Source: CAXMST01 sp963793415
Lineage (GTDB): Bacteria; Actinomycetota; Thermoleophilia; Solirubrobacterales; 70-9
Assembly (NCBI GenBank): GCA_963793415.1
Contig: CAWCAC010000002.1
Coordinates: 1,550,001 to 1,614,000, forward strand
Direction: 5' to 3'
Length of the DNA stretch: 64,000 nt
The notes under the pieces were generated by a model, which saw only the letters and a program-made list of their open reading frames with translations, was not told the DNA's origin and did no database searches. This document shows, one piece after another, positions 18,940-27,387 of the stretch (the first letter of the stretch is position 1; each line of letters opens with the position of its first letter). The position numbers and the translations under genes were made by a program.

Positions 18940-20496
18940 ATGAGCGACATGGAACTTCCGGCAGGCTCAGAGGGCATCCCCGTCCCCTCGCTCGCGCTCG
19001 TCATCCTCGACGGCTGGGGCCTTGCCGATCCCGGCCCGGGCAACGCGGTTTCGCTGGCGCGGACGCCCACCTTCGACGAGCTCTGGGAGCGCTATCCGCA
19101 CACGCAGCTCTCCGCCTCGGGCCGCGACGTCGGCCTGCCGCCCGGGCAGATGGGCAACTCCGAGGTCGGTCACCTCAACCTCGGGGCCGGTTCGATCGTC
19201 AAGCAGGACCTGGCGCGGATCGACGACGCCGTCGCCGACGGCAGCTTCTTCGAGAACGAGGCCCTGCGCGCGGCTTGCGAGCGGGCTGTCGCCTCGCCCC
19301 GCGGGCGCCTGCACCTGATCGGCCTCGTTTCCGACGGCGGCGTCCACTCGGGCTGGGAGCACATCGAGGCCTGCATCGAGCTGGCCGCCCGCGAGGGCGT
19401 TCCGGACCTCGTCTTCCATGCGCTCACCGACGGGCGGGACACCTCGCCGACCGGCGGGCCGGCATATCTGAAGGAGGTCTCGCGCTGGCTCAAGAGCGCC
19501 GGCAGGTTCGGCACGGTCGGAGGCCGCTACTACGGCATGGACCGGGACCACCGCTGGGAGCGCACGAAGCTCGCCTACGACGCGATCGTTCACGCGCAGG
19601 GGCCGCGCGCCGACGACGCGGTCGCCGCCGTGCGCAGCTCGCACGAGGCGGGGGAGACCGACGAGTTCGTCAAGCCGACGGTGATCGGTGACTACGACGG
19701 CATCGCCGAGGGCGACGTGATCATCACCTTCAACTTCCGGCCCGACCGCATGCGTCAGATCGTCGAGACGCTCGGGGACCCCGACTTCGATGCGTTCGAG
19801 CGCGGCGCCGGCGCCTTCGACGTGACGACGATGACCCAGTACCGCCACGGCTGGAGCTACCCGACCGCGTTCCCGCCCCGCGAGCCGGCGGTGACGATGG
19901 CGGAGACGATCTCGGGGGCGGGCGGGCACCAGCTGCATGTGGCGGAGACCGAGAAGTACGCCCACGTGACCTACTTCTTCAACGGCGGCCGTGAGGACGA
20001 GTGGCAGGGTGAGGAGCGCAGGCTCGTCGACTCCCCGCGCGACGTGCCGACCTACGACTTCAAGCCCGAGATGAGCGCCGCCGCAGCCGCGGCGGCCTTC
20101 TGCGACGGCTGGGAGTCGGAAGCCGGCGACGGATACCGCTTCGGGATCATCAACTTCGCCAACCCGGACATGGTCGGGCACACCGGCGACATCCCCGCGG
20201 CGACGCGGGCGATCGAGGCCGTCGACGCCTGTCTCGCAAAGGTGGTCGCGGCCGTGCATGCCCGTGGCGGCGCCTGCCTGATCACAGCCGACCACGGCAA
20301 CGCGGACTACATGCTCAACCCCGACGGCACGCCGAACACCGCGCACACGACGAATCCGGTGCCGCTGATCGCGACCGTCGATGGAATCGAGCTTGACACC
20401 GGCGGCATCCTCGCCGACGTCTCACCGACGGCGCTGAAGATCCTCGGGATCACCCAGCCGGCCGAGATGACCGGGAGGTCGTTGGTCAAGTTGTAG
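18940..20496 (+). CDS. gpmI: 2,3-bisphosphoglycerate-independent phosphoglycerate mutase
   Basis: The 518-residue enzyme belongs to the alkaline-phosphatase superfamily. LVILDGWG holds the first metal Asp, MGNSEVGHLN the phosphoserine, RPDRMRQI substrate arginines, and the C-terminal part the metal ligands (NPDMVGHTG, TADHGNAD). ATG at 18940 lies 7 nt after GGGGGAG; an upstream TTG is less well placed. Last gene of the glycolytic operon; a structured repeat element follows. Confidence 0.97.
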   Translation: MSDMELPAGSEGIPVPSLALVILDGWGLADPGPGNAVSLARTPTFDELWERYPHTQLSASGRDVGLPPGQMGNSEVGHLNLGAGSIVKQDLARIDDAVADGSFFENEALRAACERAVASPRGRLHLIGLVSDGGVHSGWEHIEACIELAAREGVPDLVFHALTDGRDTSPTGGPAYLKEVSRWLKSAGRFGTVGGRYYGMDRDHRWERTKLAYDAIVHAQGPRADDAVAAVRSSHEAGETDEFVKPTVIGDYDGIAEGDVIITFNFRPDRMRQIVETLGDPDFDAFERGAGAFDVTTMTQYRHGWSYPTAFPPREPAVTMAETISGAGGHQLHVAETEKYAHVTYFFNGGREDEWQGEERRLVDSPRDVPTYDFKPEMSAAAAAAAFCDGWESEAGDGYRFGIINFANPDMVGHTGDIPAATRAIEAVDACLAKVVAAVHARGGACLITADHGNADYMLNPDGTPNTAHTTNPVPLIATVDGIELDTGGILADVSPTALKILGITQPAEMTGRSLVKL

Positions 20497-20571
20497 GGGC
20501 GGCCGGGGGGCTCGGGGTGGTTCGAGCGAGGGGCGCAGGGAGTGGTTGGTTGTCAGCGCGGCCGTGCGCTG

Positions 20572-20929
20572 CAGGGACGTAAGCGGGTCCGTTTGCAGTG
20601 AGGGAGGGAGTTCGGGGTGGGGTTGGTCACTCCGGCGTAGGAGTGCGTGTGGGATCGGTGTGGATTCTCGGTGAGGCTGGGACGAGAGGTCGATTGAGCA
20701 CATATATCGGGGTCTTTCGACTCCTCGTGCGACGAGGGGACGATTTGCCGGAACTATTCCTGCCTTTCGGCATCTCGCGGGGTGAGGGGACGAATGGGAC
20801 GAATGGTTCGTCCTTTTTGGCATCTCGCCTCCGGATCGAGCCCCTCACCCTGGTCCGCGACCAACTTCCGGGGACGGCAGCGCGGACCGACCCGCCAATC
20901 CAATCCACCCTCTCTGCAAAACGTCCCTG
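20572..20929. repeat. structured intergenic repeat, copy 1
   Basis: This fills most of the 505-bp gap between gpmI and tgt. The outer ends CAGGGACGT (20572) and ACGTCCCTG (20921) are perfect inverted repeats. Inside them lie TTTGCAGTGAGGG (20592) and its near-inverse CCCTCTCTGCAAA (20908). GGTTGGTCAC lies 16 nt after the left motif, then GACGAGAGG opening an imperfect hairpin with an ATATAT loop (20682-20728). Further right are a GGACGAA/TTCGTCC hairpin and a direct repeat with GGCATCTCGC twice. No convincing gene lies inside. Copies 2 and 3 are at 46802 and 52901. Confidence 0.8.
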
Positions 20930-20989
20930 TGGCCCGGCCTTGGACCCTGCCGCCTGCGACCCGCACCCGGCCCTCGGGCCCAGGCCATC

Positions 20990-20995
20990 TAGATT
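20990..20995 (+). promoter_or_regulatory. -10 box for tgt, probably leaderless
   Basis: TAGATT ends 6 nt before the ATG and no ribosome site is present. Confidence 0.45.
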
Positions 20996-21001
20996 CAGCG
21001 G

Positions 21002-22213
21002 ATGCGCCTGGAGCCGGAACGCCTCGTGTTCGAGATCGACGCCCGTGAGGGTGCGGCCCGGACCGGGGTGCTGAAGACGCCGCACGGCGACGTCGAGACG
21101 CCGGCGTTCGTGCCGCTGGCGACGCGGGGCTCGGTCAAGGGGCTGTTGCCGGATGAGGTGCGCGGTCTCGGGTTCGAGATGGTTCTTGGCAACACCTACC
21201 ACCTGATGCTGGCCCCGGGCGGCGAGCGAATCGCCGAGTTCGGCGGCTTGCACGGGTTTATGGACTGGCAAGGCGCGATCATCACCGACTCGGGCGGCTT
21301 TCAGGTCTTCTCGCTTGCTCACGGCGCCGTCGCCGACGAGGTCAAGGGCCGGGGCGGCCGGCCGCCGCTCGAGGGGGGCGTGCTCTCGATCGGCGAGGAG
21401 GGGGTCCGCTTCCGCTCCTACATCGACGGCGACGAGCACTTCCTCTCACCCGAGCGGTCGATGGAGGTCCAGGCACAGCTCGGCTCCGACATCGCCCTCG
21501 TCTTCGATGAGTGCACGCCCTTCAACGCCGACCGTGACTACACGGCGGACTCGATGGAGCGCACCCACCGCTGGCTCGATCGCTGCCTCGACTGGCACGA
21601 CGAACACGGCCCCGCCCGGCAGGCGGTCTTCGGGATCGTTCAGGGGGGCGTCTACGAAGACCTGCGCAAGGAGTCGGCCGCCGCGGTCTCGGCCGCCCGC
21701 GTCGACGGCCTCGCGATCGGCGGCACGCTCGGCAAGGACAAGCAGCAGATGCGCGAGGTGCTCGACATGACGATCGCTTCGCTGCCGGTCGAGGCGCCCA
21801 AGCACCTGCTCGGGATCGGCGAGCCCGATGACCTCGTCGACGGCATCGCCCGCGGCATCGACAGCTTCGACTGCGCCGTCCCGACCAGACTCGGTCGCCA
21901 CGGGATGGCGCTGGCGCCGCTTCCCGAGAGCCGCTTCCGCTTCAACGTCCGCAACCGCCGTGAGGCGGCGCTCACCGGCCCGCTGGTCGAGGGCTGCCCG
22001 TGCCCGGCCTGCGCACGGATGAGCCGCGGCTACGTGCACTACCTGTCGCGTTCGGAGGAGCTGACCGGGGTCCGCCTCGTCACCCTCCACAACCTCGTCT
22101 ACACCGAGGCGATCGTCGCCGGGGCGCGCGACGCGATTCGCGCCGGCTCATTCGCCGCCTACCGCGAGCGCCTGCTCGGCGGGGCGACGCCTTGGGAGGC
22201 CCTCGCCGGCTAG
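21002..22213 (+). CDS. tgt: queuine / preQ1 tRNA-guanine transglycosylase
   Basis: The 403-residue barrel has TPAFVPLATRGSVKGL, NTYHLML, the active-site ITDSGGFQVFSL, DECTPF and GIVQGG, GTLGKDKQQM, and the zinc site CPCPACARMSRGYVHYL followed by LHNL. It exchanges guanine 34 for a 7-deazaguanine in tRNAs reading NAU/NAC codons. No queuosine biosynthesis gene is in the window. Its stop overlaps the convergent kinase gene by four bases. Confidence 0.96.
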   Translation: MRLEPERLVFEIDAREGAARTGVLKTPHGDVETPAFVPLATRGSVKGLLPDEVRGLGFEMVLGNTYHLMLAPGGERIAEFGGLHGFMDWQGAIITDSGGFQVFSLAHGAVADEVKGRGGRPPLEGGVLSIGEEGVRFRSYIDGDEHFLSPERSMEVQAQLGSDIALVFDECTPFNADRDYTADSMERTHRWLDRCLDWHDEHGPARQAVFGIVQGGVYEDLRKESAAAVSAARVDGLAIGGTLGKDKQQMREVLDMTIASLPVEAPKHLLGIGEPDDLVDGIARGIDSFDCAVPTRLGRHGMALAPLPESRFRFNVRNRREAALTGPLVEGCPCPACARMSRGYVHYLSRSEELTGVRLVTLHNLVYTEAIVAGARDAIRAGSFAAYRERLLGGATPWEALAG

Positions 22214-23436
22214 TTGCCGCCGCCGGTGTTCTCGTCGATGAACTGCTTGATCGAGTCGACCTGATCGTTGACGTTGTCGCGGATGTACTCGGCGACGTCG
22301 GTGTTCGAGCCGGCGTCGGTCGCGAGCAGGATCACTGCGGCGACGATCGCCGCGACGAGCGCGATCAGGATCACGCCGCCGACGGCGCGCATGAACTTCG
22401 AGAAGGCTGAGCGGCTGCGGCTCTGCGGCTGTGCTGCTGCCGGGGCGGGACGCACCGGGGCCGGGGCCGGGGCCGGACGCCGGCGGCGCGGCGCCGGTAC
22501 CGGGGCGGCCGGGGTCCGTGGCTCGCGGGCGACGCGGGTCGCGGCGGTCTCGTCGCGCATCATCCGCGTCGTCGCCGCGCCGCCGCTCGGCGCGATCCCG
22601 TCAAGGCCGTCGCGCAGTGCCGCGGCGAGCTCGAGTGCGTCCGGATAGCGGTCCTCCGGCTCGTTCTCGAGCGCCTGCAGGACGGCCTTCGAGAGCGCCT
22701 CGGGAACCTCTGGCTCGTAGCTGGAAGGGGGGAGGGGCCGCTCGTTCTCGCGGCGGATCGCGAGCTCGGCGAGGCTGTTGCCCTCGTAGGGCAGCCGGCC
22801 CGTGAGGAACTGGTAGACGACGACGCCGAGCGAGTAGACATCGCTGATTCCGGTCGCCTCTTCGCCGCGGGACTGCTCGGGCGAGAGGTAGGCGGCGGTG
22901 CCGACGACCGACCCGACCTGGGTCAGGCGCGTCTGCTCGGCCGCCCGCGCGATGCCGAAGTCGGCGATCTTCACGGTCATCGCGGCGTTGCCGCCGGCGG
23001 GCCCGCCGATCACCATCAGGTTGCCGGGCTTGACGTCGCGGTGGACGATGCCCTGCTTGTGGGCGTAGTCGAGCCCGGCGCAGGCGTCAGCGGCGATGTC
23101 AACCGTCGTCTGCGGGTCGAGCGAGCCGCGGGTCTGCAGGAGCTGGGCGCCGGACTTGCCCTCGACGTACTCCATGACGATGAAGTGGCGGCCGCCGTCG
23201 ACACCGGTGTCGTAGACCTGGACGATGTTCGGGTGCACGAGCTTGGCCACGGCCAGGGCCTCGCGCCGGAAGCGGGCGACGAACTTCTCGTCGTCGGAGA
23301 GGTGCTCGGCCAGCACCTTGACGGCGACGGTCCGCTCGAGGACCTCGTCGGTCGCCTTGTAGACCGTCGACATGCCGCCTGAGCCGAGCCGCTCGGCCAG
23401 CATGTAGCGATCCGCGATTGCGCCGTCGGGGCTCAC
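22210..23436 (-). CDS. membrane-anchored Ser/Thr protein kinase (PknB-like, no PASTA)
   Basis: The 408-residue protein has a complete Hanks-type kinase domain at residues 10-275: GSGGMSTVY loop, AVKVL lysine, HRDVKPGN catalytic loop, DFGIA, and GTAAYLSPEQ. A Pro/Ala/Arg-rich linker (about 300-345) leads to one transmembrane helix (about 352-374) and only about 30 residues outside. There are no PASTA repeats, so the usual muropeptide sensing is not expected. GTG start overlaps the stop of a lipoprotein gene (GTGA), suggesting the lipoprotein is its partner or substrate. Confidence 0.94.
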   Translation of the reverse strand: MSPDGAIADRYMLAERLGSGGMSTVYKATDEVLERTVAVKVLAEHLSDDEKFVARFRREALAVAKLVHPNIVQVYDTGVDGGRHFIVMEYVEGKSGAQLLQTRGSLDPQTTVDIAADACAGLDYAHKQGIVHRDVKPGNLMVIGGPAGGNAAMTVKIADFGIARAAEQTRLTQVGSVVGTAAYLSPEQSRGEEATGISDVYSLGVVVYQFLTGRLPYEGNSLAELAIRRENERPLPPSSYEPEVPEALSKAVLQALENEPEDRYPDALELAAALRDGLDGIAPSGGAATTRMMRDETAATRVAREPRTPAAPVPAPRRRRPAPAPAPVRPAPAAAQPQSRSRSAFSKFMRAVGGVILIALVAAIVAAVILLATDAGSNTDVAEYIRDNVNDQVDSIKQFIDENTGGGN

Positions 23437-24056
23437 TTGCCCTTCTCCTTTTTTTCCTCGGAGTCTTTGGCCGGCTTCTTGGGTTCTGGCTTCTTCTCGT
23501 GCTCGGCGTTCTTCGCATCCTTGCGCGGCGCGGTGCCGCCACTGTCGCCCTGGCCGGGAGGGCCCGTTCCGTCGGGGCCGTTGCCGGGGGGCGGGGAGAC
23601 GGGCGGCTCGGTCGTCACGTCCGGGCCGGTCGAGGTCGTGTCGCTCGACGTCGTGTCGGTGGACGTCGTGTCCGAAGTCGTCGGATCAGCGGTCGTCGAG
23701 GTCGTCGTCGTGGTCGGATCCGTAGTGGTCGTAGTGGTGGTCGTCTCTTCGACCGGCTCGCAGTCCTCGGCGAGGCGCCTGTCGAGGTTGTCGGCGAGCT
23801 GGGAGAGTCCGTCGCGCACGTCGTCGCTGACGTCGAGGCTGTCGATCTGTTGCTGCGCGTCAGCCAAGGCCGCGTCCGCCTCGTCGCACTTTCCGTTGTT
23901 GAAGGAATCGCGAGCCTGCTCGACGGCCTGATTCAGGCTCTCCGCCTGGTCGGTCGGGATCTCCCCGTTCGAGGAGCCGCCGCACGCGGCCAGGAGCAGC
24001 CCGGCAACCGCCGCGAGGAGGGTGCAGGTGAGAGTCGTTCTCGGATTTGGGCGCAT
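23433..24056 (-). CDS. lipoprotein with Thr-rich and Lys/Glu-rich tail
   Basis: The 207-residue protein has a lipoprotein signal ending LLLAAC (Cys near residue 25), a helical region at about 35-95 (QAESLNQAVEQARDSF, ALADAQQQIDSL, LSQLADNLDRRL) with a Cys pair (C57-like in NGKCDEAD and AEDCEP). A long low-complexity Thr/Ser/Asp tract follows, then a Pro/Gly segment, and a Lys/Glu/Pro tail. An ATG 24 bases upstream (24080) has a better ribosome site but a poorer signal peptide. It is translationally coupled to the downstream kinase. Confidence 0.75.
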   Translation of the reverse strand: MRPNPRTTLTCTLLAAVAGLLLAACGGSSNGEIPTDQAESLNQAVEQARDSFNNGKCDEADAALADAQQQIDSLDVSDDVRDGLSQLADNLDRRLAEDCEPVEETTTTTTTTDPTTTTTSTTADPTTSDTTSTDTTSSDTTSTGPDVTTEPPVSPPPGNGPDGTGPPGQGDSGGTAPRKDAKNAEHEKKPEPKKPAKDSEEKKEKGK

Positions 24057-24091
24057 CGGACCCGAGTCTAGCTGTGGCATTCGCTGCCCCC

Positions 24092-24844
24092 TCAACGTCC
24101 GACATAGAGCCGTTTTGCGAGGTGGGGCGGCAGATCCGTCGCCTCGATCGCATCGGCCGCGCGGTCGATGTCGTAGGTGACGCGGTGATAGGTGGCCTCC
24201 CAGCTCTCGGTGTCGAGCTCGAGCCAGGCCGCCCGGGGATCGCCGTCCCGCGGCTGGCCGACGCTGCCTGGGTTGATCAGCCAGCGACCGTGGGTGATCT
24301 CGAGGCGCGTGCCGGCTCCTGCCTGCCAGCCGCGCGCCTCGCTGGTGCCCGGTCCCGGCTCGTCGTCGCCGGGGATCGAGAAGAAGAGGGCGACGTGGGA
24401 GTGGCCGACGAGGCTGACCCGCTTCTCCTGGACGGCGATGCAGTCGGCCGCCTGGTCGGGCCAGAGCACGTACTCCCAGACGGGATCGCGCGGGGAGGCG
24501 TGGTACAGCGCTGCGGGACGGGAGGTGTCGGAGGGGGAGAGGGTCCCGAGATAGGCGAGCTGCTCGGCCCCAATCCGCTCCTTGGTCCACTCGACCGCGG
24601 CTGAGGCTGCGCCCGAGAAGGTCGAGGTGTCGAGCGCGCCGAGCACGGCGAGATCGTGGTTACCGACCAGCACCGTCGCACACCGTTCGCGGACGAGGTC
24701 GGTGCACTCGGTCGGGCTGGCGCCGTAGCCGACGACGTCGCCGAGGCACCACAGCTCCTCGACGCCCGTTTCCGAAACGTCGGCGAGCACGGCCTCGAGG
24801 GCCGGGAGGTTGCCGTGGATGTCGCTGAGTACCGCTACTTGCAT
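24092..24844 (-). CDS. metallophosphoesterase (YfcE/calcineurin-like)
   Basis: The 250-residue protein has all metal-binding motifs of the family: LSDIHGN at the N-terminus, GDVVGYG, GNHD, GHSH and the closing NPGSVGQPRDG. MQVAVLSDIHGN is taken as the start because residues encoded upstream lie outside the fold. The family hydrolyses phosphodiesters or phosphomonoesters; some members act on nucleotides or proteins. It is divergent from the M48 protease gene. Confidence 0.9.
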   Translation of the reverse strand: MQVAVLSDIHGNLPALEAVLADVSETGVEELWCLGDVVGYGASPTECTDLVRERCATVLVGNHDLAVLGALDTSTFSGAASAAVEWTKERIGAEQLAYLGTLSPSDTSRPAALYHASPRDPVWEYVLWPDQAADCIAVQEKRVSLVGHSHVALFFSIPGDDEPGPGTSEARGWQAGAGTRLEITHGRWLINPGSVGQPRDGDPRAAWLELDTESWEATYHRVTYDIDRAADAIEATDLPPHLAKRLYVGR

Positions 24845-24897
24845 GGATACATAGAAGCCCGCGGAACGCACGCGGGCCCTCACTATCGTAGGTGGCG

Positions 24898-26184
24898 ATG
24901 TCTTCGCGGGCTTGGCTGCGCGCTCCCGGCGCCCGGATACTTGCGGCCCTCGCGCTGCTCGTCGTCTCGGTCGCCCTCGCCCTGCTGCTGCTCACTCCTG
25001 AGCAGCCCGGCCCGGCGGCGGCGGACGCCGATCCCGCCTCCTACCTGAGCCCCGAGGCGATCTCGGAGGGGGAGGGGTACCGGTCGGATCTGCGCCTGCT
25101 CCTGATCGTGGGCCTGGTCGTCAACTTCGGTCTGCTGGCGCTGTTCGCCGCGGGCCTGCCGCGCCGCCTCGCGGCTGCCCTGCGCCGGCTCGACGCCCGG
25201 CCGCTGTGGGGGGCGCTCGGCGCCGGGGCGCTGCTCTCGCTCGCGATCGCGCTGGCGGAGCTGCCGCTCGGGGCGCTCGTGCATGCCCGCGCCGTCGATG
25301 CCGGCGTCTCGGTCCAGAGCTTCGGCGGCTGGCTCTTCGACGCGATCCGCGGCAACGCGATCACGCTCATCTACGCGGCGATCGGGGCACTGCTGTTGAT
25401 CGTCCTGCAGCGGCGTCTGCCGCGGTCCTGGTGGGTTGCCGGCGCTGCGATCGTCGTCGTCTTCGCCTTCGTGACCAGCTACCTGGCGCCGGTAGTCCTC
25501 GCGCCGATCTTCAACGACTTCGAGCGGCTGCCCGCCGGCGAGACCCGCTCGCAGGTTCTGGCGCTGGCCGAACAGGCGGATGTCGACGTCGAGGACGTCT
25601 ACTCGGTCGATGCCTCATCGCGGTCGACGACCCTGAACGCGTACGTGACCGGGCTCGGCTCGACCAGGCGCATCGTTCTCTACGACAACTTGATCGACGA
25701 CGCCGACCGACCAGCGCTGCGCGCCGTCGTCGCCCACGAGCTCGGTCACGTGGCGGCCGACGACATCCTCCGCGGTATTGCCTTCGTAGCGCTCGTCGCG
25801 CCGGCAGGAATGCTGCTCGCCAGGGAACTGGGCGACGCGCTCGCCCGTCGCCGTGGGCTCAGCGCCGGAACGCCGTCCGGGCTGGTCGCCTACGCGCTGC
25901 CGATCATGCTCGTCGCCTTCTTCCTCGGGATTGCCGGAAACGTGCTCTCGCGTTCGGTCGAACAGCGCGCGGATCGTTATGCGGTCGAGCTCACGGGCGA
26001 GCCGCTGGGGTTGATCGAGCTGCAGACACAGCTGGCAGAGCGCAACCGCTCCGACCCCGATCCTCCCGGCTGGTACCGGTTGCTGTTCTCGACCCACCCG
26101 TCGACGGCCGAGCGCCTCGGCGTCGCCGAGGCCTACGAGGACGCCGGCCGAGCCCGGCGCAGAACGCCGGATGCCGGGTTTTGA
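24898..26184 (+). CDS. M48 family membrane metalloprotease (CAAX prenyl protease 1-like)
   Basis: The 428-residue polytopic membrane protein has the zinc motif HELGH near residue 280 and the third ligand in SVEQRADRYAVEL near 354, matching Ste24-type M48A proteases. SSRSTTLNAYVTGLG before the zinc site is also typical. The C-terminal THPSTAERLG is conserved in the family. ATG at 24898 is preferred over GTG 24892 because a TATCGT box ends 8 nt before the ATG. In bacteria such enzymes act in membrane protein quality control. Confidence 0.93.
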   Translation: MSSRAWLRAPGARILAALALLVVSVALALLLLTPEQPGPAAADADPASYLSPEAISEGEGYRSDLRLLLIVGLVVNFGLLALFAAGLPRRLAAALRRLDARPLWGALGAGALLSLAIALAELPLGALVHARAVDAGVSVQSFGGWLFDAIRGNAITLIYAAIGALLLIVLQRRLPRSWWVAGAAIVVVFAFVTSYLAPVVLAPIFNDFERLPAGETRSQVLALAEQADVDVEDVYSVDASSRSTTLNAYVTGLGSTRRIVLYDNLIDDADRPALRAVVAHELGHVAADDILRGIAFVALVAPAGMLLARELGDALARRRGLSAGTPSGLVAYALPIMLVAFFLGIAGNVLSRSVEQRADRYAVELTGEPLGLIELQTQLAERNRSDPDPPGWYRLLFSTHPSTAERLGVAEAYEDAGRARRRTPDAGF

Positions 26185-26200
26185 CGCCCGGACCGGCGGC

Positions 26201-26206
26201 TACAGT
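26201..26206 (+). promoter_or_regulatory. -10 box for the coiled-coil/HhH gene
   Basis: TACAGT ends 7 nt before the GTG at 26214 and only 1 nt before another GTG at 26208, which favours the downstream start. Confidence 0.4.
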
Positions 26207-26213
26207 CGTGCCG

Positions 26214-27287
26214 GTGTCCGAGGAGCCCGGTTTCAACGATGCCGAGCCCGGACTGGGGCGGGTCGGCGATGCAGCGGCCGATCTGCGCCGCATCGAGGAG
26301 CGGCTCGCGGCCGCCGAGCGGGCTCGTGCCGAGGAGGCTGAGGAGCTGCTGACGCGGATGGGTGCGGTCGAGGTGCTGATCGACCATCTCAACGGGCGCG
26401 TCGAGGAGATCGCGCTGGAGGTTGTGGAGGGCAAGGGAGGCGGCCCCGGGGCCGACATCGATCTCAGGGTCGGCGGTGTCGAGCGCGTGCTCGATGAGCT
26501 CGGCCCGTTGATCGGCGTGCCGGCGACGATCGCGGCGCTCGAGCAGGAGGTGATCGCCCTCGGCGACAGGCTCGATCTCGCCTCGCGCGAGTCCGAGGCC
26601 CGCGCCGAGCTGGTCTCGCGCGAGATCGAGGCCCGGATCTCGGTCGCGGAGTCGAACCTGACCGTGCGCCACGGGGCCGACCGGGAGGACGTCCAGGACG
26701 TGATCTCCGACGTCGAGCGAGGCAGCCGGGCGGCGGACCGGGCGCTCGAGCTGCGGCTCGCCGATCAGGCAGCAGCGGCCGCCGATGCGCTCGAGGATCT
26801 CGAGGGGCGGATCACCTCCTCGCTCGAGGCACTCGCGGGCCGGCTCGGCACCGCGACCAGCGCCGCCGGCTCGATGGCGGAGTCGATGGTCGGCAGGCTG
26901 GAGATGGTCGAGCGGGACATCGCCGAGATCGAGGCGCGCTTCGAAGGGCTCGCCGGCACCGCCGACGGTGGCGGCGAAACGTCGGCCACCCCGACCGCCC
27001 CGCCCCCGGCTCCGCAAGCGGCGCCCGCGCCGAAGCCCTCGGCCGCGCCCGCGCCCGCGCCGCGTCCCGCCTCCGGCCGCCCCGCGCCCGAGCCGACGGG
27101 GCCCGTCAACATCAACGAGGCGAGCTTCGAGGTCCTCCGCAGCCTCGGCTGCTCGGTTACGCAGACGGCACGGATCCTCGCCGCCCGCAAGGTTCGCGGC
27201 GGCTTCTCCTCGCCGGAGGATCTCGGCGACGTCCCCGGCCTGCCACTCGAGTTCCGGGCCGAGCTGATCTCCCGGCTGACCGTCTGA
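26214..27287 (+). CDS. long coiled-coil protein with C-terminal ComEA-like helix-hairpin-helix
   Basis: The protein has about 357 residues. Residues 15-240 are charged heptad-rich helix (ADLRRIEERLAAAERARAEE, IAALEQEVIALGDRLDLASR, EMVERDIAEIEARFEG), predicted coiled coil. Residues 250-290 are a Pro/Ala linker. The last 60 residues resemble a ComEA-type HhH DNA-binding unit (VNINEASFEVLRSLG, FSSPEDLGDVPGL). There is no signal peptide or membrane helix, so it is cytoplasmic. A coiled-coil DNA-binding role, for example in nucleoid organisation, is inference. GTG 26208 and TTG 26181 are alternative starts. Confidence 0.75.
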   Translation: MSEEPGFNDAEPGLGRVGDAAADLRRIEERLAAAERARAEEAEELLTRMGAVEVLIDHLNGRVEEIALEVVEGKGGGPGADIDLRVGGVERVLDELGPLIGVPATIAALEQEVIALGDRLDLASRESEARAELVSREIEARISVAESNLTVRHGADREDVQDVISDVERGSRAADRALELRLADQAAAAADALEDLEGRITSSLEALAGRLGTATSAAGSMAESMVGRLEMVERDIAEIEARFEGLAGTADGGGETSATPTAPPPAPQAAPAPKPSAAPAPAPRPASGRPAPEPTGPVNINEASFEVLRSLGCSVTQTARILAARKVRGGFSSPEDLGDVPGLPLEFRAELISRLTV

Positions 27288-27302
27288 GGTCTAGTCCGGG
27301 AC

Positions 27303-27317
27303 GGCGCCCCGGGCGCC
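27303..27317. terminator. palindromic hairpin between convergent genes
   Basis: GGCGCCC and GGGCGCC flank a single C just past the coiled-coil gene stop, facing the methyltransferase gene. There is no T-run, so a terminator role is only possible. Confidence 0.3.
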
Positions 27318-27387
27318 GAGCGAGCAGCGCAGCTGCGCACACTCAGCCGGTCAGTGGCCCCGGCCACCCTCACCTGGGGAAGGGCGT

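Noticed and set aside
20598..21074. Open frames inside repeat copy 1
   Set aside because: They have atypical codon use, read through inverted repeats, and have no ribosome site or similarity to known proteins.
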